From positions 1 through 64,000 of the forward strand of contig CAZTJC010000006.1 of NCBI GenBank assembly GCA_964613945.1: 64,000 bases of DNA, in the 5' to 3' direction. The notes beneath the pieces are model-generated. The model made no database searches. It worked only from the letters and a program-made list of their open reading frames with translations, and was not told the origin of the DNA. A program made the position numbers and the translations under genes. Below are positions 43,731 to 52,402 of the stretch, piece after piece (positions within the stretch are counted from its first letter, which is position 1; each line of letters begins with the position of its first letter). The stretch comes from JAVVHH01 sp964613945 (lineage in GTDB: Bacteria; Pseudomonadota; Alphaproteobacteria; Acetobacterales; Acetobacteraceae).

Positions 43731-45233
43731 ATGCACCTCACCCGCCGCCGCCTGCTCGGCACCACGGCACTTCTGATCGCCGCTCCTACCGGCGGCGGCG
43801 CTCAGACCCTACCGACCCTGACCATCGGCGTCGTCTCCGACCCGGTTACCCTCGACCCGGCCTTCTCCGCCTCCTTTTTCGAAACCCAGGTGCTCTACAA
43901 CCTCCACGAGACGCTTCTCGTCGCCAAGCCCGACGGCACCGTCACGCCCGGCCTGGCCAACATCGAGATGATCGACCCGCTCCACTACCGTCTCACCTTG
44001 CGCGAGGGCCTGACCTTTCACGACGGCACCGTGCTCGACGCTGCCGCGGCCAAGGCCAACATCGACCGCTTCATGGACCCGGCCACCGGCTCCATCCGCC
44101 GCCCCGATTTCGGCCCGCTCAAGGAGGTCGCGGTCAGCGGCCCGCGAACCGTCGAGCTGACCCTTTCGGCGCCGTACGCGCCCTTGCCGCTGGTGCTGAC
44201 CAACCGCGCCGGCATGATGGTCTCGCCCACGGCTGTGGCGGCGCTCGGGCCCGACTTCGCCACCAAGGCCGTTGGCTGCGGCCCCTGGAAGCTCGCCAGC
44301 TGGACCAAGAACAGCGAACTCGTGCTCGAGGCATTCCCCGGCTACTGGCAGGGCCCGCCGAAGAACTTCGCTCGTCTGGTTTACCGCCCGCTACCGGACG
44401 AGACCGTGCGGCTGGCCAACCTGCGGAGCGGCACCCTACAGTTGATCGACAGCGTTCCGCCGCAGGCCGTCGCCTCCCTGGCCAACGACCAGAGTGTCCA
44501 CGTCGCGCAGATTCCGAGCCTCGGCTTCAACGCCTTTGCCTTCAACTGCACCCGTCCCCCCTTCGCCGACCCCCGGGTCCGCCGCGCCTTCACCGCCGCC
44601 ATCGACCCGGCCGTGATCCAGCGCGTGGTGTATTTCGGCACCGGCCGTGTCTCCCATGGCCCATTGTCGCCGGCCGTCGCTTGGGCCTTCGACCCCGCCC
44701 AGAACGGCATCCCGTTCGACCCGGCCCACGCCAAGTCCATGCTGACCGATGCCGGGATCACCGCGCCCGTGCCCGTCGCCATCACCGTCACCAACTCGCC
44801 CCAGATGGTCCGCGCCGCCCAGGTCATGCAGGCGCAGGGCGCTGCCGCCGGGTTCAAGGTCGACATCCGGCAGATCGACCCGACCAGCCTCATCACTGTG
44901 CTCCGCGGCCGCGACTTCGACCTCTGCATGTCGCCCTGGAGCGGCCGTTACGATCCGGACGGCAACACGTTCAACTACTTCACCAAATCCGGCCCCAACA
45001 ACTTTGCCGGCTACGACGGTCCGGAGGTCACGACATTGCTGGAACAGGCACGTTCGACATCGGATCGCTCCGCCCGTGCAACCCTCTACAAGCAAGCGCA
45101 GGCCAAGCTCGTCGAGGACGCGCCGATGCTGTTCCTGCATTTCGACGCGATCCTGCAAGCGTCGACCACCAAGCTGAAATGGGTCCAGTACCCGGACGCG
45201 GTGTTCCGCTTGTATGACGCGGCGCTTGCCTAA
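43731..45233 (+). CDS. Periplasmic binding protein of Opp/Dpp-type importer (family 5)
   Basis: This 500-residue family 5 solute-binding protein has a twin-arginine-like signal (MHLTRRRLLGTTALLIAAP) with cleavage near GGAQ at about 25. The mature protein shows the LYNLHETLLVAKPDGTVTP and LREGLTFHDGT blocks and PDGNTFNYF of the family. It would bind peptides, nickel, opines or glycosides. It is the last gene of the ten-gene unit. Confidence 0.92.
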   Translation: MHLTRRRLLGTTALLIAAPTGGGAQTLPTLTIGVVSDPVTLDPAFSASFFETQVLYNLHETLLVAKPDGTVTPGLANIEMIDPLHYRLTLREGLTFHDGTVLDAAAAKANIDRFMDPATGSIRRPDFGPLKEVAVSGPRTVELTLSAPYAPLPLVLTNRAGMMVSPTAVAALGPDFATKAVGCGPWKLASWTKNSELVLEAFPGYWQGPPKNFARLVYRPLPDETVRLANLRSGTLQLIDSVPPQAVASLANDQSVHVAQIPSLGFNAFAFNCTRPPFADPRVRRAFTAAIDPAVIQRVVYFGTGRVSHGPLSPAVAWAFDPAQNGIPFDPAHAKSMLTDAGITAPVPVAITVTNSPQMVRAAQVMQAQGAAAGFKVDIRQIDPTSLITVLRGRDFDLCMSPWSGRYDPDGNTFNYFTKSGPNNFAGYDGPEVTTLLEQARSTSDRSARATLYKQAQAKLVEDAPMLFLHFDAILQASTTKLKWVQYPDAVFRLYDAALA

Positions 45234-45245
45234 AACGACCCGGCG

Positions 45246-45989
45246 TCAGCTCCGCTGAATCCGATCCGCCAGGGCTTGCGGCAATCCGGTGGTCGATTTC
45301 GGATCGGGACGCCGGAAGGTTCCCGCCGTCGCCTTGCGGAGCCGGAGTGCGGCAAGCGCCTCAGCCTGCTTCACCGCGGCGGCCACCTGATCGATGACCG
45401 GCACGGGGATGCGGTCGGCGACCTTATGCGCCAAACCGGTCAACGGGGCTCCGGCGAGGATAACGGCGTCGGCGTCGCGCTCGTACACGGCCCGATGCGC
45501 CAGGTCGACCAACAGATCTTCCTTCTGCTCGGCGACGTCGGCGGCGGAGGCGAACGGGCTGTCGAGACACAGGATGCCGGCGCAGCGCTCGCGTAGGCCG
45601 TGCATGGCGACACACTCCTCGTACCAGGGGCCGAGCGCACGGGCGAACGTCACGATCGCGAACCGGCGGGCAACCATGCAGGCCGTCAGCATGGCGGCTT
45701 CCGCCAGACCGACGACGGGGATGTCGAACAATTCGCGCGCGCCGAACAGGCCCGGGTCGCCGAACGCCGCAATGATGGCCGCATCGACCGCGCCATGCCG
45801 CTCGGCCAGCATCTCCAAGGCGATGGCACCGCCGATCTGGGCTTCGGCGCGGGTGGCAATATACGGCACGCCCCGGCTCGCCGTCATCGACACGATCGTG
45901 GTGCCCGGCGCCTTGGCGGCCTCGGCCGTGGCGGTCATCCGCTCCGTCATCGAGACAGACGTGTTGGGGTTCAGCAACAACAGCCGCAT
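45246..45989 (-). CDS. Asp/Glu/hydantoin racemase-family protein lacking both catalytic cysteines
   Basis: This 247-residue protein is clearly of the hydantoin racemase branch (LLLLNPNTSVSMTERM, then EMLAERHGAVDAAI and VPVIDQVAAAVKQAEALA). The two cysteines of the active site are replaced: A75 in AAFGDPG (ACFxDPG in racemases) and G180 in VILAGAPL (normally LGCAG). Racemisation by the two-base mechanism is therefore not expected; a lyase, isomerase or binding role is likelier. Its ATG overlaps the stop of the upstream gene by one base (TGATG). It is the last gene of a leftward unit with a NitT-type importer. Confidence 0.82.
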   Translation of the reverse strand: MRLLLLNPNTSVSMTERMTATAEAAKAPGTTIVSMTASRGVPYIATRAEAQIGGAIALEMLAERHGAVDAAIIAAFGDPGLFGARELFDIPVVGLAEAAMLTACMVARRFAIVTFARALGPWYEECVAMHGLRERCAGILCLDSPFASAADVAEQKEDLLVDLAHRAVYERDADAVILAGAPLTGLAHKVADRIPVPVIDQVAAAVKQAEALAALRLRKATAGTFRRPDPKSTTGLPQALADRIQRS

Positions 45990-46699
45990 CAGGCGAACAA
46001 CCGCCCGAACGGCGCCAATCTATCGGTGGCAAAGCCAGCCATTACCAGACTCTGCCACAGCGTGACGGAGACGGAATCCAGGATCGGCACACCCAGCTCC
46101 TGCTCCAATGTCGCGGCGATCAAGGCGCCGCGCAGATTGGTGCAGACGATGGCGACGGCATCGCATCCGTCCTGCACGACAGCCCGGATCATGCCGGCGA
46201 TATCGTCTTCCGGCACATCGGCAAAGGAATAGTTGTCGCGCAGTCCGCTCGCCCGCTCCGCCGTGCATGGGAACCCGGCCGCATCCCAGTTCGACATGAT
46301 GCGGTCCTGCACGTCGCGCGTGTACGGCGTCACCAAGCCGATGCGGCGCACCCCGAGCGCCCGGAACGCCTCGCGGAAAGCCAGCACCGAGGTGGTCGCC
46401 GGCGTGCTGGTGGCCGCGGTTATGTCGGCACACAGACGCTCGTCCTGCTCGAAGCCGAGCCAGGCGCCGGAGGTGCCGTTCCACGCGATCGTGTCGACCT
46501 TGGCGTCGGCCAGCAATCGCGCCGCCGCAACCATGCCCGCCGGGGCGAACTGGCCGAGCGCCGCCGGCGTCAGAGCGATCTCGGTAACGGCGAAGCGGCT
46601 GAAATGCACGCTCAGCCCAGGCAGGCCCGCCACGAGCCGGCCGATCACCGGCTCGAGCACCGTGTTGGACGATGGGGTCAGCATCCCCAACCGGATCAT
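45989..46699 (-). CDS. Maleate isomerase / arylmalonate decarboxylase-like protein
   Basis: This 236-residue member of the Asp/Glu racemase superfamily starts IRLGMLTPSSNTVLEP, typical of the maleate isomerase/AMDase branch. It has Gly at the first active-site position (N74-G75-T76-S77) and Cys at the second (C186 in IVCTNLR), the same single-cysteine arrangement as bacterial arylmalonate decarboxylase (Gly74, Cys188). Two-cysteine maleate isomerases would have Cys at both. A decarboxylase or isomerase of a dicarboxylate is suggested. It overlaps the ATPase gene by 4 bases. Confidence 0.8.
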   Translation of the reverse strand: MIRLGMLTPSSNTVLEPVIGRLVAGLPGLSVHFSRFAVTEIALTPAALGQFAPAGMVAAARLLADAKVDTIAWNGTSGAWLGFEQDERLCADITAATSTPATTSVLAFREAFRALGVRRIGLVTPYTRDVQDRIMSNWDAAGFPCTAERASGLRDNYSFADVPEDDIAGMIRAVVQDGCDAVAIVCTNLRGALIAATLEQELGVPILDSVSVTLWQSLVMAGFATDRLAPFGRLFA

Positions 46700-47472
46700 A
46701 CCGCGCGCCGCGTTGGGGAGGCTTCGTTCCGGATCAGCGTCATGACCCGGCGCTTGGCGTCGTTGAACTCGGGGCTGGTGATGTCGCGCGGGCGCGGCAT
46801 GTCGAAATCGAAACAGTCGCTGATCCGCCCGGGTCGCCGAGTCATGACGGCGATGCGATTACCGAGCACGAGCGCCTCGTCGATGCTGTGGGTCACGAAC
46901 ACGATGGTGCAGCCGACGCGCTGCCAGATCTGCACCAGCTCCTCCTGCATCTCCAGCTTGGTCTGCGCGTCCAGCGCGGCGAACGGCTCGTCCATCAGGA
47001 TGACGCGGGGGTTCATCAACAGCGCGCGGGCGATGCCGACGCGCTGGCTCATGCCGCCGGACAACTCCGCCGGGTAATGCCGCTCGAACCCCGTCAGGCC
47101 GACGAGGTCGATGAACTCCTGCGCCTTGGCCCGCCGCTCGGCCCGACCGATACCCTTCATCTTCAGATGAAAGGCAACGTTGTCGACCACCGTCAGCCAC
47201 GGCATCAGCGTCGGCTGCTGAAACACCACGCCGCGATCGGCGCCGGGCTTGTCGACGACAGTGCCAGCGACCTCGATACGGCCCGAACTCGGCGTGTCGA
47301 ACCCGGCGATCATGTTCAGCAAGGTCGATTTCCCGCAACCGGACGGGCCGAGCAGGCAGATGAAGTCGTTGTCGCGGATCGCGAGGTCGACCGTATCGAC
47401 GGCCAGCACCTCCTGGTCCCGCTGCCGGTCGGTGAAGGTCTTGACCACCTTGCGGATATCGATCGCAGCCAT
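46696..47472 (-). CDS. NitT/TauT-type ABC transporter ATPase
   Basis: This 258-residue ATPase has Walker A GPSGCGKST at 42-50, FQQPTLMPWLTVVDNV (the SsuB/TauB-type Q loop), signature LSGGMSQR at 137-144 and Walker B VILMDEP. It powers the permease encoded just upstream (2-base gap), with the divergent binding protein gene completing the importer. Sulfonates, nitrate, taurine, pyrimidines and aromatic acids are known substrates of this class. Confidence 0.92.
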   Translation of the reverse strand: MAAIDIRKVVKTFTDRQRDQEVLAVDTVDLAIRDNDFICLLGPSGCGKSTLLNMIAGFDTPSSGRIEVAGTVVDKPGADRGVVFQQPTLMPWLTVVDNVAFHLKMKGIGRAERRAKAQEFIDLVGLTGFERHYPAELSGGMSQRVGIARALLMNPRVILMDEPFAALDAQTKLEMQEELVQIWQRVGCTIVFVTHSIDEALVLGNRIAVMTRRPGRISDCFDFDMPRPRDITSPEFNDAKRRVMTLIRNEASPTRRAV

Positions 47473-47474
47473 AC

Positions 47475-48320
47475 TCAGCGCCCCCGTCCGGTGGTGGTGT
47501 GCTGCCAGCGGAGCACGACGCCCATCAGCAGCTTAATGCCGAGATCCGACAGGTAGCCGAGCGCGCCGATCGAGATCATGGAGGCGATGACCAGGTCGTA
47601 GCGCAGGAAATAGTAGGAATCCCACAACACGTAACCGACGCCGCTTTTCACCGCGACCATCTCGGCGGTCACCGTCAGCATCCAGGCCGAGCCTACCGCG
47701 ATCCGCAGCCCGGCGAAGATCGACGGCAGCGCCGCCGGCAGCACGATGTTCCACAGCAATTGCCGCTGGCTCGCCCCCATCATGGCGCCGGCGCGGAGCA
47801 GATTGCGGTCGATCGTCTTGACGCCGTGGATGCTGTTCATCAGCACCGGGAAGAACGCGCCAAGAAACACCAGGAAGACCGCCGGCTTGTCGGCGATGCC
47901 GAACCAGATGATCGCCAGCGGGATCCACGACACTGGCGGGATCGGGCGCAGCATCTGCAGTGTCGGCTCGATCGTCTTCTCGACGAAGCGCGACCAGCCG
48001 ATGGCGGCGCCGACCGACACCCCCGCGACGGCGGCGATGGCGAAGCCGGCCGCGACCCGGAACGTGCTGGCGCTGGCATTGTGGAGCCAGGTGCCGGAAT
48101 AGTCCTGCGTGCTGCCGTCGATGCCGAACATCCAATCGGCCAGCGCATGCAGCACGGAAGAAGGCGGCGGCAGGAGGGCGATCGGCAGCGCGCCGGAACG
48201 CGAGAACGCCTCCCATCCGGCCAGCAGCAGCAGCGGCACCACGAAGCGTTCGAGGTGGGACCGAGTGCGCCGGAAAGCCAAGCGGGGTGCGATGGAAAGT
48301 GGCTCGCTGGCTGTTTGCAT
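47475..48320 (-). CDS. NitT/TauT-type ABC transporter permease
   Basis: This 281-residue inner-membrane protein has several spans and the loop LLRAGAMMGASQRQLLWNIV, the EAA-type ATPase contact. Initiation at 48318-48320 (MQTASEPLSI) is preferred because it leaves room for a promoter with an operator-like palindrome; a further ATG at 48387-48389 in the same frame would place that palindrome inside or beside the start and has no ribosome site. Substrate as for the ATPase. Confidence 0.88.
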   Translation of the reverse strand: MQTASEPLSIAPRLAFRRTRSHLERFVVPLLLLAGWEAFSRSGALPIALLPPPSSVLHALADWMFGIDGSTQDYSGTWLHNASASTFRVAAGFAIAAVAGVSVGAAIGWSRFVEKTIEPTLQMLRPIPPVSWIPLAIIWFGIADKPAVFLVFLGAFFPVLMNSIHGVKTIDRNLLRAGAMMGASQRQLLWNIVLPAALPSIFAGLRIAVGSAWMLTVTAEMVAVKSGVGYVLWDSYYFLRYDLVIASMISIGALGYLSDLGIKLLMGVVLRWQHTTTGRGR

Positions 48321-48390
48321 GGTGTCGATCCGAAGCGGGATGCCTTGTTCTGGTGCAGCCTCTATCTTGCTTGCAACCGTTTTCTGCATG

Positions 48391-48400
48391 TTGCATACAA
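48391..48400. promoter_or_regulatory. Candidate GntR operator TTGCATACAA in divergent promoter
   Basis: TTGCATACAA is an imperfect palindrome (arms TTG/CAA around AT), resembling FCD-type GntR operators such as TTGTATACAA. It lies in the 146-base region between the divergent permease and GntR genes, together with a TTGACG-like -35 for the leftward direction. Confidence 0.4.
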
Positions 48401-48466
48401 TTTATGCCGTCAATATCGGTGTATCGCTTGTTTGATGATTTTCTAAGCAGCTCAGGAGCATCGTCA

Positions 48467-49204
48467 TTGACCATCGTCTCCCGGCCACGCGGGCGCCCGC
48501 GCAAGAACAAGGCGATGCTCGATGCGCAGATGCGCTTGCCGCGCGCCGGGCTGCATCAGCAGGCAGCCGAACGGTTGCGCCAGATGATCGTGCACGGCGT
48601 GCTCGTGCCCGGCGCGCCGCTGATCGAGGGCGAGCTGTCCGACGCGCTGGGCGTCTCGCGGACACCGCTGCGCGAGGCGCTGAAGCTGCTCGCGCAGCAG
48701 GGGCTGGTCGAGTTGCGCGCCAATCGCAGCGCCTCGGTTCGCGCGATGCGGGCGGAGCAGATCACCGATCTGTTCGAAGCCCTGGCAGGCATCGAACGCC
48801 TGGCCGCCGAACGTGCCGCCGAGCGGATCACCCCTGCCGAGTTGCAGGAGTTGGCGACCCTGCAGGCGGACATCGTGCGCGATCATCGGGCGGGACAGCG
48901 GGAACGCTATTTCGCCGCCAACCGACGCATCCATCGCCTCATCGTGGAGGCCGGCCGCAACACCGCGCTGGCGGACATCCATGCGGGGTTGTTGGACCGG
49001 GCCGAGCAAGTCCGCTTCTTCGCGCTGCGGCTGGAGGATCGCTGGGAGCAATCCATCGCCGAGCACCAAGACATCCTGGACGCCATCACCGCGCGCGACG
49101 GCGATCGCGCCGGCCGGCTGCTGGGCGCGCATGTCGGGCACACGGCCGACACGGTCGCACGCTGCCTGGCGGCCGGATGGGCCCCGGCGCGCGATGCCGC
49201 CTGA
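48467..49204 (+). CDS. GntR-family (FCD) regulator with AT-hook-like N-terminus
   Basis: This 245-residue protein has a winged helix (DALGVSRTPLREALKLLAQQ at about 61-80) and an FCD domain. The TTG at 48467 is chosen because AGGAG (48454-48458) lies 8 bases before it; an ATG at 48514 is an alternative. With the TTG start, residues 6-13 read RPRGRPRK, an AT-hook-like minor-groove element not usual in this family. It stands at a divergent promoter and likely controls both the importer permease side and the binding protein side. Confidence 0.8.
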   Translation: MTIVSRPRGRPRKNKAMLDAQMRLPRAGLHQQAAERLRQMIVHGVLVPGAPLIEGELSDALGVSRTPLREALKLLAQQGLVELRANRSASVRAMRAEQITDLFEALAGIERLAAERAAERITPAELQELATLQADIVRDHRAGQRERYFAANRRIHRLIVEAGRNTALADIHAGLLDRAEQVRFFALRLEDRWEQSIAEHQDILDAITARDGDRAGRLLGAHVGHTADTVARCLAAGWAPARDAA

Positions 49205-49229
49205 TATCGACACGACACAGGAGACAGTT

Positions 49230-50234
49230 TTGCCAAACATCCGCTCGCTCGCCGCTGGTTTGGCGCTGCTGCTCACCCTGGCCGGCACGGCCGCGGCGCA
49301 GGACAAGCCAACCATCAAGCTCGGCTACGCCAAGTGCGCCCATTGCACGCCGCTGACCCTGGTGCCGGACTACGCCAAGGATGCGACGGTCGAGGCGATC
49401 GGGTTCAACACCGGCAACGACGTGCTGACCGCGCTGGTGTCCAAGAGCATCGACATCGGCCAGATTACCTATCTGCATTACGCCACCGCGCTCGACAAAG
49501 GCTTCGACCTCGTCGCGGTCTCAGGCCAGGTGAGCGGCGGCTCGCAAATCCTGGTCAGTGACAGCCTGCCGGTGGCCGCCGGTGATTGGGCCGGGCTGCG
49601 CAAGCTGATCGCCGACCGCAAAGCCGCCGGCACGCCGTTGAAGGTCGCGGCCTCGCGCGGCAACGCTCAAGACCTCCACATGCGCGGCGCGTTTGCCAAG
49701 CAGGGCATCGCCATGAAGGATGTCGAGTTCATCAACATCCCCAACCCGTCCGATCACGCCCAGGCGCTGCGCCGTGGCGAGATCGACCTGATCTGCTCAG
49801 TTGAGCCGTTCGCCAGCCAGATCCGGCAGGTGCAGGCGGGCAAGTTCTTCGCGTTTCCCTACGACCAGCCGGCCGGCAACCTGACCAACCTGATGCTGAC
49901 CCGGCCCGACGTGATCGCCTCGAACCGCGCCGGCGTTCAGGCGACGGTATCGGCGATCGTCAAGGTGGACGACTTCATCGGGAGCAACCATGCGGCCTGG
50001 TCGGGCGTAATCACCAAGGTCACCGGGCTGGATAAGGCGATCGCCGACGCCGCGATCGAGAACCTCGTGCCCGATTACGAGATGCACAAGCCGGAGGCGC
50101 TCGCCATCGCCTCCATGATGCGCGATCTGCGTTATGTCTCGAAGGACGTCTCGGCCGAGGTATCGAAGAACATGGACTATTCGTTCCTCGAGGCCGCGAC
50201 GGGCAAGCCGGCCAGCGCGCTCGGCGACAAGTAG
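49230..50234 (+). CDS. NitT/TauT-type ABC periplasmic binding protein
   Basis: This 334-residue protein has a Sec signal peptide (NIRSLAAGLALLLTLAG, cleavage near AAAQD at about 24). The mature protein has the SsuA/TauA-like pattern (LGYAKCAHCTPLTLVPDYAKD, GNDVLTALVSKSIDIGQ). The TTG at 49230 has AGGAGA 5 bases upstream; an ATG at 49194 would add 12 residues before the signal. It is the binding component for the permease and ATPase encoded on the other side of the divergent promoter. Confidence 0.88.
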   Translation: MPNIRSLAAGLALLLTLAGTAAAQDKPTIKLGYAKCAHCTPLTLVPDYAKDATVEAIGFNTGNDVLTALVSKSIDIGQITYLHYATALDKGFDLVAVSGQVSGGSQILVSDSLPVAAGDWAGLRKLIADRKAAGTPLKVAASRGNAQDLHMRGAFAKQGIAMKDVEFINIPNPSDHAQALRRGEIDLICSVEPFASQIRQVQAGKFFAFPYDQPAGNLTNLMLTRPDVIASNRAGVQATVSAIVKVDDFIGSNHAAWSGVITKVTGLDKAIADAAIENLVPDYEMHKPEALAIASMMRDLRYVSKDVSAEVSKNMDYSFLEAATGKPASALGDK

Positions 50235-50238
50235 CAGC

Positions 50239-51201
50239 ATGGCGATCTTGGTCACCGGGTCATCCGGTTTCGTCGGGGCGGCGCTTTGTGCGGCCCTGGT
50301 CGGTCGCGGCGAGGAGGTAATCGGCGTCGATCGGCGGCCGCCCCACGGGTTCTCCGGGCAGGGTAGCGCGTTCCGGTTTGTGGCAACCGACGTCACGCAA
50401 CCCGGCGCCATTGAGGTGGCGTTCCGGACGGCGCCGATCGACCGCGTCGTGATCGGCGCGGCCATCACGGCCGACCGGGCCCGCGAGGCGCGGGACCCCG
50501 CCGGGATCGTCGCGGTCAATGTCGGCGCGGTCGCCGAGACCATCCGCTGCGCCGCTGCGGCCGGTGTCGACCGGATCGTCCATCTCAGCTCTGCGGCCGT
50601 CTACGGCGACAACGGCTGTTCGGCGCCGGTCCTGAACGAGGACGAGATCCCGCCGGCGCCCGCGTCGCTCTACGCCATCACCAAATACGCCGGCGAGCGC
50701 ACCGCCCTGCGATTGCGCGACGTGTTCGGGCTGGACCTGGTCGCCGGCCGCCTCGGCACCTGCTTCGGACCCTACGAGCATGCCACGGACGCCCGGGATA
50801 CGCTGAGCCCGCCTTGGCAGGTGCTGCAACACCTCAGGGCCGGCATGCCCGTGGTCCTGCCTCGACCAGGTCGCAAGGACTGGCTCTACATCCACGACGC
50901 GGTCAGCGCGGTCACGGCGCTGCTGGACGCCCCGCATCCCTTGCCGCGCACGTTGTACAATCTGGCCACCGGTTTCGAGTGGACGGTCGCGGAGTGGTGC
51001 GCCGCGGTCGGTCGGCTGAACCCTGGTTTCGAGTGGTCCATTGGCGCAAACGCCAACGTGGACTTCTACGGCGAGATCGACCGTGCCCCGCTGAGCGCGG
51101 CCCGCCTGATCGCCGATCTTGGCTTCAGTCCGGCCTACGACATGGACCGGGCCTTGGCGGACTATCTCGAGACGGAAGCCGCGATGGCGAGGCCTGGGTG
51201 A
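50239..51201 (+). CDS. NAD-dependent epimerase/dehydratase (extended SDR)
   Basis: This 320-residue protein has the extended SDR nucleotide motif TGSSGFVG at about 6-13, a LSSAAVYGD block and the catalytic Y-x-x-x-K in YAITKYAGE. The C-terminal half resembles nucleotide-sugar epimerases, but catabolic uronate or sugar-acid dehydrogenases share the fold. It follows the binding-protein gene by 4 bases, so it probably acts on the imported compound. Confidence 0.82.
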   Translation: MAILVTGSSGFVGAALCAALVGRGEEVIGVDRRPPHGFSGQGSAFRFVATDVTQPGAIEVAFRTAPIDRVVIGAAITADRAREARDPAGIVAVNVGAVAETIRCAAAAGVDRIVHLSSAAVYGDNGCSAPVLNEDEIPPAPASLYAITKYAGERTALRLRDVFGLDLVAGRLGTCFGPYEHATDARDTLSPPWQVLQHLRAGMPVVLPRPGRKDWLYIHDAVSAVTALLDAPHPLPRTLYNLATGFEWTVAEWCAAVGRLNPGFEWSIGANANVDFYGEIDRAPLSAARLIADLGFSPAYDMDRALADYLETEAAMARPG

Positions 51202-51214
51202 CTCGGTGCTCCGG

Positions 51215-52201
51215 CTAGCGGTTCAGCCACTTGAGCAAGGCGGCATGGAACCCGGCCGGGTCCGATATCTGCGGCGCGTGCCCGAGTTCCGGGAACCGCA
51301 CCAACGTGACGTGCGGGATGACGGCCGCGACCTCGGTTGCTAGCACCGGGTAGTTGCCGAGCTGTTTCTGGACCTCGGGCGATGCCAGGTCCTTGCCGAT
51401 CGCCGTGTTGTCCTTGTCGCCGATGATCAGCAGCGTATCCGGCTTCAGGGCGCCCAACTCGTAAACGACCGGCTGCGTGTAGATCATGTCGTATAGCAGG
51501 GCGGAGTCCCACGCGACGGCTTCCTTGCCCGCCCCGGCATTCAACCCGGCCAGCATGTCGACCCAGCGCTGATATTCCGGCCGCCACTGGCCCGCGTAGT
51601 AGGTGGCCTGCTCGTAACGACGGATCCCCGCGGCGTTCGTCTTCAGCTCACGCGCATGCCAGTCGTCGACGCTGATGGACGGGACGCCCTTGGCCTTCCA
51701 ATCCTCGAGCCCGATCGGGTCCACCAGCACCAGGCGATCCGTGGCCTCGGGATACATCAGGGCATAGCGGATCGCCAGCATGCCACCGGTGGAGTGCCCG
51801 ATCATCACCGCGCGGTCGATGCCGAGCGATTGCAACAGGGCTCGGGTGTTGCGGGCCAGAGCTTGGAAGGTGAACTGATAGGCGTGCGGCTTGGCTGACT
51901 TGCAGAACCCGATTTGATCGGGTGCGATCACCCGGTAGCCCTCGGCGGCCAGGGTTGTGATCGTGCCTTCCCAGGTTGCGGCACAGAAATTCTTGCCATG
52001 CAGCAGCACGGCGACCTTGCCATTGGCTGCAGCCGTCGGCGCCACGTCCAGGTAGGCCATGGACAAACTCTGCTGCTGCGACGAGAGGGCGAACTGATGG
52101 ACCGGAAACGGATACTCGAACCCTTCGAGCTCCGGACCATAGGCTTGCGCGGCCGCCGGCGACGCCAAGCCGAGCAGGGCGAAAAACAGGAGCTTTTTCA
52201 T
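51215..52201 (-). CDS. Secreted alpha/beta hydrolase
   Basis: This 328-residue protein has a Sec signal peptide (MKKLLFFALLGLASPAAAQ) and a complete triad pattern: nucleophile S in IGHSTGGMLAIRY, an Asp in IIGDKDNTAIG and a His in ELGHAPQISDP. The oxyanion motif is LLHGKNFCAATWEG. It resembles the haloalkane dehalogenase/epoxide hydrolase-like group, but the substrate is unknown. It is convergent with the SDR gene and stands alone. The ATG at 52199-52201 opens the signal; an upstream ATG adds 5 residues. Confidence 0.82.
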   Translation of the reverse strand: MKKLLFFALLGLASPAAAQAYGPELEGFEYPFPVHQFALSSQQQSLSMAYLDVAPTAAANGKVAVLLHGKNFCAATWEGTITTLAAEGYRVIAPDQIGFCKSAKPHAYQFTFQALARNTRALLQSLGIDRAVMIGHSTGGMLAIRYALMYPEATDRLVLVDPIGLEDWKAKGVPSISVDDWHARELKTNAAGIRRYEQATYYAGQWRPEYQRWVDMLAGLNAGAGKEAVAWDSALLYDMIYTQPVVYELGALKPDTLLIIGDKDNTAIGKDLASPEVQKQLGNYPVLATEVAAVIPHVTLVRFPELGHAPQISDPAGFHAALLKWLNR

Positions 52202-52402
52202 TGGAGTCGATCTCACACTGATCGTTTGGAGCTAGACCAAGCACTTGCAGCTGTCGCCTGCAACACCTCCACCCGTTACCATCGCTCCACGATCATCCCC
52301 ATGGGTGTGATTCAAGTCAGCTTGTGTTTGCGCCGGCCTCGCGCTGATGCGGCGCTCTGAACGCCGGGCAGCACCCTTGTTCTCTCCAATCTCCTAGGCG
52401 CG

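Noticed and set aside
48372..48385. LacI-like motif TGCAACCGTTTTCT
   Set aside because: The last base is wrong and the dyad is poor; a GntR-type dyad next to it explains the region better.
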